A stretch of 5,987 nucleotides of DNA from Prevotella sp. CAG:732 (GCA_000436035.1 FR893213.1:1-5987); one strand, 5' to 3'. Shown: positions 1 to 5,382, counted from the first letter of the stretch. Program-made: numbers and translations. Notes: generated by a model not told the origin, from the letters alone.

Positions 1-2
1 TA

Positions 3-728
3 TTAATCAGTTAGACCTTTCTGAGGGTCGAAGTCCTCAGGTACTTCAGTTACGATAATAGGCTCCTTGTGTCCGAGCTTCTCAGCATCAGAGAGGTTCT
101 CGTTGCTCAAGCCGCAAAGACCGCCCTTGCTCATAGAGAGCTCTTTCTCCTCAGAGGTCATCTTGTGGTTGGCACCACCGAAGAATTTCTCTACCTTTAC
201 CTTACGTTGCAACTGCATCATACCGTAAAGGATAGCCTCTGGGCGTGGAGGACATCCAGGGATATACACATCCACAGGAACCAACTCGCTGATACCTCTT
301 ACTACGTTGTAGCTTTTCTTGAAAGGACCACCAGAGATGGTGCATCCACCCACAGCTACCACATACTTAGGCTCAGCCATTTCATCGTACAAACGCTTAA
401 ACACTGGTGCCATCTTATTGGTAATCGTACCGGCACACATGATCAAGTCGGCTTGGCGTGGAGAGTTACGAGTTACCTCGAAGCCAAAACGAGAGAAGTC
501 GTAGCGAGCACAACCCACAGCCATGAACTCGATACCACAGCAAGAAGTACCGAAGGTCAAAGACCAGAGAGAGTTACTACGTCCCCAGTTGATGGCTGCA
601 TCGAGAGAACCAACTACCACGTTAGCACCACCCTCATTGAGCTCTTGCGCAATCTTTTCGAGGGTATCGTTGTCCTTAAACTCGTCGTAAGGAATACTCT
701 TGATAGAGGCTCTTTTGTTTACTTCCAT
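3..728 (-). CDS. nuoB: NADH-quinone oxidoreductase subunit B (NuoB)
   Basis: NuoB is the peripheral-arm subunit of respiratory complex I that carries iron-sulfur cluster N2, the last carrier before quinone. The 241-residue product has the family signature: tandem cysteines C63-C64 in TSCCGIEFMAVG, then C129 in GGCTISGG and C159 in PGCPPRPE, which together are the expected 4Fe-4S ligands. The core ends near residue 180. About 60 further residues form a polar, acidic tail of no recognised domain, making the protein somewhat longer than the 220-residue E. coli NuoB. The frame is open to an upstream ATG at 749, but I chose the ATG at 728. An AAGGAG-type ribosome site lies 7 nt before it, and family members begin close to this point. 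It overlaps the end of nuoA by 10 bp, which implies one transcript and translational coupling. The TAA stop is at 3-5, so the rest of the nuo operon should lie just past the left edge. Identification is very secure. Confidence 0.97.
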   Translation of the reverse strand: MEVNKRASIKSIPYDEFKDNDTLEKIAQELNEGGANVVVGSLDAAINWGRSNSLWSLTFGTSCCGIEFMAVGCARYDFSRFGFEVTRNSPRQADLIMCAGTITNKMAPVFKRLYDEMAEPKYVVAVGGCTISGGPFKKSYNVVRGISELVPVDVYIPGCPPRPEAILYGMMQLQRKVKVEKFFGGANHKMTSEEKELSMSKGGLCGLSNENLSDAEKLGHKEPIIVTEVPEDFDPQKGLTD

Positions 729-1069
729 TCCAATGCTCCTTTCCGCCAAGCGTAAGCAAGGCCAAATACCAATACCAACAGGAAGAAGCCAATGCTCACG
801 AGAGCCATTGCTCCAAACTGCTTAACTACGACTGCCCATGGGTAAAGCAATACAGTCTCGATATCAAACATCAAGAAAAGGATGGCGAAGAGGTAGTAGC
901 CGATGTGTGATGGCAACCAAGAGCTGCCACGTGTCGGAATACCGCACTCAAAAGGTTCACCCTTTACCGGATTGTATGAACGAGGACCGATCAACTTTGC
1001 GATGACATAAGCAGCCACCACCAAAGTTACAGCCGTCAGCAAAACGGTGATAAATAGTGTAAAGTTCAT
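719..1069 (-). CDS. nuoA: NADH-quinone oxidoreductase subunit A (NuoA)
   Basis: NuoA is a small integral membrane subunit of complex I, located where the membrane arm meets the quinone-binding peripheral arm. The 116-residue product has three hydrophobic segments, at about residues 3-24, 56-78 and 86-107. The first loop carries the conserved FECGI motif (E41, C42, G43). The second segment contains the family signature YYLFAILFLMFDIETVLLYPW, whose acidic residues D69 and E71 are conserved in the family. It is shorter than the 147-residue E. coli protein but in the normal range for NuoA/NdhC. The ATG at 1069 is followed at once by the first membrane helix, and no Shine-Dalgarno sequence precedes it. 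It is the first gene of the operon: a consensus-like promoter lies about 45-70 bp upstream, and its 3' end overlaps nuoB. Confidence 0.96.
   Translation of the reverse strand: MNFTLFITVLLTAVTLVVAAYVIAKLIGPRSYNPVKGEPFECGIPTRGSSWLPSHIGYYLFAILFLMFDIETVLLYPWAVVVKQFGAMALVSIGFFLLVLVFGLAYAWRKGALEWK
738..743 (-). promoter_or_regulatory. Ribosome binding site deciding the nuoB start
   Basis: On the minus strand GGAAAGGAG sits inside the nuoA coding region, 7 nt before the ATG at 728. Most other genes in this window lack a recognisable Shine-Dalgarno sequence. The site therefore favours the 728 start over the in-frame ATG at 749 and fits coupled translation of nuoA and nuoB. Confidence 0.6.
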
Positions 1070-1113
1070 AAAATTGTTATAACGTTATTTGTTAAAATGC
1101 TTCTAAGCGACTG

Positions 1114-1137
1114 CAAAGGTAACAATTATTTTGCAAA
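1114..1137 (-). promoter_or_regulatory. Predicted nuoA operon promoter (Bacteroidota type)
   Basis: The minus strand reads TACCTTTG at 1121-1114, an exact match to the Bacteroidota -7 consensus TAnnTTTG, followed by C as is common. A TTTG lies at 1137-1134, but it is only 12 nt upstream. That is shorter than the usual 19-20 nt for a -33 box, and no good -33 box is seen at the normal distance. Transcription would begin near 1108 and give a leader of about 38 nt. Confidence 0.55.
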
Positions 1138-1165
1138 CAAGACGTAACTTTTCGGAAAAAGTTGC

Positions 1166-1173
1166 AACCTTTG
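1166..1173 (+). promoter_or_regulatory. Possible -7 box for the ybjQ-like gene
   Basis: AACCTTTG, followed by C, matches seven of the eight positions of TAnnTTTG when the free positions are counted as matches. It mirrors the nuoA -7 box: ACCTTTGC at 1167-1174 is the inverse of GCAAAGGT at 1113-1120. No clear -33 box is visible. If used, it would give a leader of about 60 nt, so the call is tentative. Confidence 0.3.
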
Positions 1174-1238
1174 CCACTTTTCGTCCGTCTAAGAGACAAA
1201 ATAGAGTATAAATATTTAAAATAAGAAAGGAAATAATT

Positions 1239-1556
1239 ATGATTTTAAGTACAACTCCGACCATAGAGGGTCACCCTATTCGTGAATATCGTGGCGTGGT
1301 GACTGGTGAGACCATCATCGGCACCAACTTCGTCAAGGACTTCTTTGCCAACATCCGTGATGTCATCGGTGGCAGAAGCGGTTCCTATGAGAGCACACTC
1401 CGTGAAGCAAAGGACACTGCGCTCCGAGAGATGAGCGACCATGCCGCCTCCCTCGGCTGCAATGCCATCGTCGGCATCGACCTAGACTACGAGACTGTAG
1501 GCAACAGCGGCAGCATGCTGATGGTGACGTGCAGCGGAACGGCTGTGATACTATAA
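1239..1556 (+). CDS. YbjQ/UPF0145 family protein (putative heavy-metal-binding domain)
   Basis: The 105-residue product matches the YbjQ_1 (UPF0145) family over its whole length. Family features seen are the opening strand ending in the turn before IREYRGVVTGETIIG, the stretch around residues 30-46 leading into GGRSGSYE, a central amphipathic helix rich in Arg and Glu, and a LGCNAIVGIDLDYE strand-turn near residues 72-85 followed by a short final strand. The usual 'heavy-metal-binding' label is a family annotation. Related structures are small oligomeric rings, but the cellular function is unknown to me. Cysteines at 74 and 98 are possible but unproven ligands. There is no signal peptide or membrane segment, so it is probably cytoplasmic. 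The ATG at 1239 is preceded by AGAAAGGA about 8 nt upstream, and a 13-bp terminator begins next to the stop codon. It is transcribed alone and divergently from nuoA. By eye it is richer in G+C than the flanking intergenic DNA. Confidence 0.88.
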   Translation: MILSTTPTIEGHPIREYRGVVTGETIIGTNFVKDFFANIRDVIGGRSGSYESTLREAKDTALREMSDHAASLGCNAIVGIDLDYETVGNSGSMLMVTCSGTAVIL

Positions 1557-1557
1557 C

Positions 1558-1596
1558 AAATAAGCCATTCATCTCTATGGGACGAATGGCTTATTT
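1558..1596 (+). terminator. Hairpin terminator after the ybjQ-like gene, likely bidirectional
   Basis: A perfect 13-bp inverted repeat, AAATAAGCCATTC (1558-1570) and GAATGGCTTATTT (1584-1596), with a 13-nt loop, begins one base after the ybjQ stop codon. The A-run on one side and T-run on the other suit Rho-independent termination in both directions. On the minus strand it overlaps the TAA that closes the gene remnant at 1591-1893. Confidence 0.8.
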
Positions 1597-1893
1597 ACTC
1601 CTCAAACATTTAATTTCAGCATCAATTTGTTGGCGGTCGCCAAAAGATTGCACGACATTTGTCAAGCAATCTACGGATTCGGATTCTCACACCATAAGGA
1701 TGGGGAGTATCAGTTCGTAATTCGTACTTCTACCACCCTCGTCAGTCTGCCGCAAGATGCCTTTCTCTATCAAATCCTTGATGTCACGATTGGCCGTATC
1801 TTGCGAACCCTACAAGTTTTGCGGAGAATATTTAATTTATTCTCCGCATATTCTGCGGAGAATATGACATCTATACTCCGCAAATATCATCAT
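1591..1893 (-). pseudogene. Decayed gene remnant resembling a winged-helix DNA-binding C-terminus
   Basis: No intact gene lies between the ybjQ terminator and the amylase gene. One minus-strand frame, read from the ATG at 1893, shows protein-like sequence interrupted by stops at 1837-1839, 1810-1812 and 1687-1689, ending at TAA 1591-1593. The clearest part, coded at about 1806-1708, contains TANRDIKDLIEKGIL and then EGGRSTNYEL. This is the recognition-helix and wing pattern that ends many Bacteroidota Fic-type or ATP-binding regulator proteins. Upstream, ILRRICGE and KYSPQNL are encoded by the 11-bp repeats described separately. After the third stop comes a short charged stretch with DRQQIDAEIK. 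The parent family cannot be fixed from so small a piece. The plus-strand reading frames over this stretch look like shadows. The region may instead be intergenic sequence that only resembles the motif, but the match is specific enough for moderate belief. Confidence 0.5.
1820..1882. repeat. Four alternating copies of an 11-bp element (TGCGGAGAATA)
   Basis: TGCGGAGAATA at 1820-1830, its inverse TATTCTCCGCA at 1838-1848, the forward form again at 1854-1864, and the inverse with one mismatch (TATACTCCGCA) at 1872-1882. The spacers are 7, 5 and 7 nt, so the whole array is symmetric about 1851. Copies 1-2 and 3-4 can form two hairpins, or copies 2-3 can form a single central hairpin with a 5-nt loop; the two folds exclude each other. 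The array lies inside the gene remnant. Confidence 0.85.
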
Positions 1894-1929
1894 ATTTTTG
1901 GGAGTTGAATATATTGAGATACAAAAATA

Positions 1930-1983
1930 TCCTTTCACTAGAAGCTGCTGATAATCAAGATTATCTCGCTAAAAGTGAAAGGA
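1930..1983 (-). terminator. Composite hairpin terminator of the amylase fusion gene
   Basis: An outer 10-bp perfect inverted repeat, TCCTTTCACT (1930-1939) and AGTGAAAGGA (1974-1983), encloses a second 7-bp repeat, GATAATC (1950-1956) and GATTATC (1959-1965). On the minus strand it starts a few bases after the amylase stop and is followed by TATTTTTGT (1929-1921). It is therefore placed and shaped as a transcription terminator with an internal loop. Confidence 0.65.
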
Positions 1984-1988
1984 CATGA

Positions 1989-2462
1989 CTACTGTACAAT
2001 CTTGAAGCGGATACGCAAGGAGTGAGAAGCCTCATCCCAATTGGTACCGAGCATCACAAACTTGCCGATCTGAGCAGTGGAGCGGACGTGCTTACCAATG
2101 CAAGGACACACATCGTAATCGCCAATGCGTACCAAGCGCAAAGTCTCACTGGCATCCTCTGGAAGACGATCGAGCTTGACATCTGCTGGGATATGGTCAC
2201 GATCCACAAACTCGTAGGTCACAGGCATATCTGCCTCTATCAAGCGATTCATCTCTGCCTCTATCTCCTTCTCTTCCTGGCGACTAGGCTTATGATCGAT
2301 GACGAAAGTCATCTTACTCTTCTTGCGCTCGATATGGGCATTACGACTACGCTCGCATCCAAACATGCGAACCATCAACTGGTTGAGCAAATGCTCTGCC
2401 GTATGAGCAGGTGGGAATTCCTCCTTATGGTGCTCATTCAATATGAATTCACTCTCTTCCAT
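1989..2462 (-). other. AlaX-like alanyl-tRNA editing (tRNA_SAD) domain portion of the fusion
   Basis: These 157 codons begin with an ATG directly after the codon for the last amylase residue (FNVK, then MEESE) and would make a normal-sized stand-alone AlaX-type protein. The family removes serine or glycine wrongly attached to tRNA-Ala, in trans to alanyl-tRNA synthetase. Here the zinc ligands fit the H-x3-H plus C-x3-H pattern. Typical AlaRS and AlaX proteins read CGGTH at the second site, whereas this one reads CIGKH within VCPCIGKHV. No Shine-Dalgarno sequence precedes the internal ATG. Independent internal translation is possible but not supported by sequence. The name is from motif recognition, and the tRNA substrate is inferred. 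Confidence 0.8.
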
Positions 2463-4217
2463 CTTGACATTGAATTTATAGATTCTTACTCCGTTAGCCT
2501 CGATAGATACTGGGAAGATACCGTCTTTCTTCAGTTCCACCTTGCGTCTGCCACCCGACCAAAGTTCGGTGACCGACACCTCTTCCTCCGGCAAATGCAA
2601 GAAGTCGAAGGCATGACCTGGAATGCAAACACCCAACTCGCGTGCGTCAATAGAGAAATTCAACACCACCAAGAGTACCTCTTTTTCTTTCTTGCGAAGG
2701 AAAGCAAAGTTGGTACGTGGGTCGAAATGATCGCTGCCTGGATTCACATACATCAAGTCGAAGGTATCACCCTCACGAATCGCCTTCTCCTCATTGGCAA
2801 GACGAAGCATCTGGCGATAGGTGGCAGCCAAGTATTTCTGCTCTGGAGTCAAACCATCCGTCTGTCTGCCAGCTCCCGTCTTATTGACCGTCTTAGGAAG
2901 AGCATGTTGATAGGCTTGAGCCAACGTCACAGGACTCCAATAGTCGAAAATCGTGGTACGTCCATCCACGCCACTGAATCCCTCCTTGTCCATTCCTCGC
3001 TCACCAAACTCCTGTCCGCTATAGAGCATGAAAGGATTCTTCTGGAAAAAGAGGCTCATGGCTGCAGCTGGTATCGCCTTCATGGCATCACCGCAGAAGA
3101 AATCACTGGCGATGCGTTGCTCATCATGGTTCTCCAAGAAATAGAGCATGTGGTCACGGATATCGTCCACCTCTTGCCACTCGTGGGTGATGCTGGATGC
3201 AGGACGTTTGCCACGGATGACACCACGCAAGCAATCATACATGCCCACCTTGTCATATAGATAGTCAAAACCAGCCTTTACATAGTTGCGGTACTGGCTA
3301 GGATCATACACTTCGCCAATGACGATGATCTCCGGATAACGAGATTTCAGTATCTGTGTGGCATACGACCAGAAAGCCGTAGGCACCATCTCCGCCATAT
3401 CGCAGCGGAAGCCATCCACTCCCTTGCTCGCCCAATAGAGCAATATGTCCGTCATCTTACCCCATGTACTTGGCAATGGCTCGTAGTGATAGCTACGTCC
3501 GCTAGCATCACAATAGTCGATGCCATAGTTAAGCTTCACGGTCTCATACCAGTCGTTGCAACCGGGACGGTTATCAAAACGGTCATTGCCCGTAGCCCTG
3601 GCAGGACTCTCCACGTATGGCTCATAGATGGCAGCATCCTTCTCCGCATAAGCCTTGAACTCAGGTTTCGACTGGCGCACATCATTCAAGTCCAAGTCGC
3701 CCCAAGCATAATAGAAGTTATTTTTAGTAGAGAAGTGCATATTCTTGTCGTCATCCTCTCCAAGATCTCTCACACCAGCAGGCTTACAGATAGAGTGATA
3801 TTCACGAGCCACATGATTAGGCACGAAATCCATGATGACCTTCATGCCTGCCTTGTGGGTACGCTCGATGAGACTCTCCCACTCCGCCATACGCATACTC
3901 ACGTTTTCAGCCAAGTCGGGATCGATGTCATAGTAGTCGGTGATGGCGTAAGGCGAACCAGCCTTGCCCTTCACCACCTCAGCATGTTGAGTTGGAATGC
4001 CATAGGAAGAGTAGTTTGTTTGCGTAGCATGACGAATGACACCGGTGTACCAAATATGCGTGAAGCCCATATCATGAATACGAGCCAAGATGGTGTCATT
4101 AAAATGATTCAGTTTTCCACAACCGTTTTCCTCTATCGTTCCGTTCTCCTTTCGGTTTGTATTCTTATTTCCAAAGAGGCGTGGAAGAACCTGATATATT
4201 AATACCTTTTCCTTCAT
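1989..4217 (-). CDS. GH13 alpha-amylase family enzyme fused to a C-terminal AlaX-like tRNA-editing domain
   Basis: A 742-residue protein in two parts. Residues 1 to about 585 form a GH13 glycoside hydrolase that should cleave or rearrange alpha-glucans. All conserved regions are present: region I DFVPNH (D130, N134, H135), region II GFRCDMAE (R271, nucleophile D273), region III GEVYDP (acid/base E302) and region IV FLENHDEQR (H364, stabilising D365). A beta-sandwich domain follows and ends at VRIYKFNVK. Residues 586-742 form a tRNA_SAD/AlaX-type domain with zinc ligands H605 and H609 (HTAEHLL) and C706 and H710 (CIGKHV). No signal peptide is seen, so the enzyme probably works in the cytoplasm, perhaps on glycogen or imported maltodextrin. 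The ATG at 4217 begins MKEKVLIYQVLPRLFG, a usual start for this amylase group, and has no Shine-Dalgarno sequence. It lies downstream of fabD with an 88-nt gap holding a hairpin. Each half is a secure call. Whether the product stays one chain in vivo is unknown. Confidence 0.92.
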   Translation of the reverse strand: MKEKVLIYQVLPRLFGNKNTNRKENGTIEENGCGKLNHFNDTILARIHDMGFTHIWYTGVIRHATQTNYSSYGIPTQHAEVVKGKAGSPYAITDYYDIDPDLAENVSMRMAEWESLIERTHKAGMKVIMDFVPNHVAREYHSICKPAGVRDLGEDDDKNMHFSTKNNFYYAWGDLDLNDVRQSKPEFKAYAEKDAAIYEPYVESPARATGNDRFDNRPGCNDWYETVKLNYGIDYCDASGRSYHYEPLPSTWGKMTDILLYWASKGVDGFRCDMAEMVPTAFWSYATQILKSRYPEIIVIGEVYDPSQYRNYVKAGFDYLYDKVGMYDCLRGVIRGKRPASSITHEWQEVDDIRDHMLYFLENHDEQRIASDFFCGDAMKAIPAAAMSLFFQKNPFMLYSGQEFGERGMDKEGFSGVDGRTTIFDYWSPVTLAQAYQHALPKTVNKTGAGRQTDGLTPEQKYLAATYRQMLRLANEEKAIREGDTFDLMYVNPGSDHFDPRTNFAFLRKKEKEVLLVVLNFSIDARELGVCIPGHAFDFLHLPEEEVSVTELWSGGRRKVELKKDGIFPVSIEANGVRIYKFNVKMEESEFILNEHHKEEFPPAHTAEHLLNQLMVRMFGCERSRNAHIERKKSKMTFVIDHKPSRQEEKEIEAEMNRLIEADMPVTYEFVDRDHIPADVKLDRLPEDASETLRLVRIGDYDVCPCIGKHVRSTAQIGKFVMLGTNWDEASHSLRIRFKIVQ

Positions 4218-4242
4218 TTAGCGGTTTACTAAGAAAATGAAA

Positions 4243-4284
4243 CGTTTTACCCCCTGGACAACGCCCTGTCCAGAAGATAAAACG
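4243..4284 (-). terminator. Composite hairpin between fabD and the amylase gene
   Basis: The outer stem is CGTTTTA (4243-4249) with TAAAACG (4278-4284). The inner stem is CTGGACA (4254-4260) with TGTCCAG (4267-4273) around a 6-nt loop, with a 4 x 4 internal loop between them. On the minus strand a T-rich stretch (TTTCATTTTC) follows. It starts about 21 nt after the fabD stop, so it is probably the fabD terminator. It ends only 25 nt before the amylase ATG, so it could also act as an attenuator in that gene's leader. Confidence 0.6.
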
Positions 4285-4305
4285 CTATATAATGTTGTTG
4301 TTTGA

Positions 4306-5193
4306 TTAAGCAATGCCGTGAGCAGCAACAGTCTTGTCAATGCGGCCAATCATACCCTGCAAAGCCTTGCCAGGACCACACTCAGTGAAGTCATCAGCAC
4401 CATCTGCAATCATAGCCTGTACTGAAGAAGTCCAACGAACTGAGCTTGTCAACTGAGCAATCAAGTTCTGCTGAATCTCAGCTGGGTCTATATGAGGCTT
4501 ACCATCTACATTCTGGTAAACTGGGCACTTAGGAGCAGAGAAAGTAGTCTTCTCGATAGCTGCCTGAAGTTCATCCTTAGCAGGCTGCATCAATGGAGAG
4601 TGGAAAGCACCACCTACCTTCAAAGGCAAAGCACGCTTAGCACCAGCAGCCTTCAATTTCTCGCAAGCTGCGTTGATAGCGTCTGTGTTACCTGAAATAA
4701 CGAGCTGACCAGGGCAGTTGTAGTTAGCAGCAACGACCACGTTGCCCTCAGAGCTAACCTCTGCGCAAATTTCCTCTACCTTCTCGTCTGGCAAACCGAT
4801 GATGGCAGCCATTGTACCTGGGTTAGCCTCACAAGCCTTCTGCATAGCGTTGGCACGAGCAGCAACGAGCTTCAAGCCATCCTCGAATGCCATGGCACCA
4901 GCAGCAACCAAAGCAGAGAACTCACCGAGAGAGTGACCAGCCACCATAGCAGGCTTGAACTCATCACCCAAGCAGAGAGCAGAGATAACTGAGTGGAGGA
5001 ATACAGCAGGCTGTGTTACCTTTGTCTCCTTCAACTGCTCATCAGTGCCAGCAAACATGATATCGGTAATCTTAAAGCCGAGAATCTCGTCAGCCTTATC
5101 GAAAAGTTCTTTTGCCAATGTGTTGTTGTCGTAGAGGTCCTTACCCATACCTACGAATTGTGAACCCTGACCAGGGAAAACAAATGCTTTCAT
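4306..5193 (-). CDS. fabD: Malonyl-CoA-acyl carrier protein transacylase (FabD)
   Basis: FabD moves the malonyl group from CoA to acyl carrier protein, supplying the extender unit for type II fatty acid synthesis in the cytoplasm. The 295-residue product is of normal length and complete. The N-terminal FPGQGSQ gives the oxyanion-hole Gln at residue 9. GHSLGE holds the nucleophile S88. R113 in AARANAMQ is placed to bind the malonyl carboxylate. GGAFHSPLM holds the catalytic H198. The late ECGPGKAL motif is also typical. The small ferredoxin-like subdomain lies at about residues 125-195. The ATG at 5193 directly precedes the usual KAFVFPGQG opening, and the leader is A-rich without a Shine-Dalgarno sequence. 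The gene has its own promoter and a hairpin after its stop. No other fab or acpP gene is seen next to it, so it seems to be transcribed apart from the rest of the pathway. Confidence 0.97.
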   Translation of the reverse strand: MKAFVFPGQGSQFVGMGKDLYDNNTLAKELFDKADEILGFKITDIMFAGTDEQLKETKVTQPAVFLHSVISALCLGDEFKPAMVAGHSLGEFSALVAAGAMAFEDGLKLVAARANAMQKACEANPGTMAAIIGLPDEKVEEICAEVSSEGNVVVAANYNCPGQLVISGNTDAINAACEKLKAAGAKRALPLKVGGAFHSPLMQPAKDELQAAIEKTTFSAPKCPVYQNVDGKPHIDPAEIQQNLIAQLTSSVRWTSSVQAMIADGADDFTECGPGKALQGMIGRIDKTVAAHGIA

Positions 5194-5254
5194 TTTATTT
5201 CTTATTTTAGTTTGTTATTATTTATATTCCTTGAAGATATTGCCGTCAGCAACA

Positions 5255-5279
5255 GAATTCATTCAATGCCAATGAATTC
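5255..5279. repeat. 9-bp palindrome at the predicted start of the fabD transcript
   Basis: GAATTCATT (5255-5263) and AATGAATTC (5271-5279) are a perfect inverted repeat around the 7-nt spacer CAATGCC. It begins about 6 nt downstream of the fabD -7 box. It would therefore form a hairpin at the very 5' end of the mRNA or serve as a DNA operator at +1. Which role applies, if either, cannot be told from sequence. Confidence 0.7.
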
Positions 5280-5284
5280 GTGTG

Positions 5285-5314
5285 CAAAGATACAACAATT
5301 TTTCGAGAATCAAA
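5285..5314 (-). promoter_or_regulatory. Predicted fabD promoter (Bacteroidota type)
   Basis: The minus strand has TTTG at 5314-5311, then 18 nt, then TATCTTTG at 5292-5285. This is an exact TAnnTTTG -7 box with a -33 TTTG near the usual distance. Transcription should start near 5279, leaving a leader of about 85 nt. An A+T palindrome (5329-5346) lies just upstream. Confidence 0.75.
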
Positions 5315-5328
5315 CAAGGAATATTCAA

Positions 5329-5346
5329 AATATATAGTTATATATT
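5329..5346. repeat. A+T-only palindrome upstream of the fabD promoter
   Basis: AATATATA and TATATATT, separated by GT, form an 8-bp inverted repeat about 15 bp upstream of the fabD -33 element. It could be an upstream promoter-enhancing AT tract or merely low-complexity intergenic sequence. Confidence 0.35.
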
Positions 5347-5382
5347 CTAAATTACCACAAAAGGAGCAGAAGCCAAACATAA

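Noticed and set aside
726..749. Upstream ATG at 749 as the nuoB start
   Set aside because: It would lengthen the overlap with nuoA to 31 bp and has no ribosome site, while the ATG at 728 has AAGGAG 7 nt before it.
69..755. Long plus-strand open frame opposite nuoB
   Set aside because: It is the complement of a secure nuoB gene and part of nuoA, and its translation resembles no protein family.
1820..1882. CRISPR array
   Set aside because: The 11-bp units alternate in direction with 5-7 nt spacers, unlike direct repeats of 23-47 bp with unique spacers of similar length, and no cas gene is present.
1627..1908. 93-codon plus-strand open frame in the ybjQ-amylase gap
   Set aside because: Its second half is only the translated 11-bp repeat array and its first half is the complement of the winged-helix remnant. 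It has no ribosome site, and the ybjQ terminator lies just upstream.
1930..1983. Ends of an insertion sequence or attachment site
   Set aside because: The 10-bp inverted repeat has only 34 nt between its arms, no transposase is present and no target duplication is seen. Its position just after the amylase stop with a T-rich tail fits a terminator better.
2022..3260. 412-codon plus-strand open frame inside the amylase gene
   Set aside because: Despite its length it lies antisense to a gene with all GH13 motifs. Its Ile-, Leu- and His-rich translation is typical of a shadow frame, and no ribosome site or family motif is seen. The plus-strand frame at 3486-4202 is rejected for the same reason.
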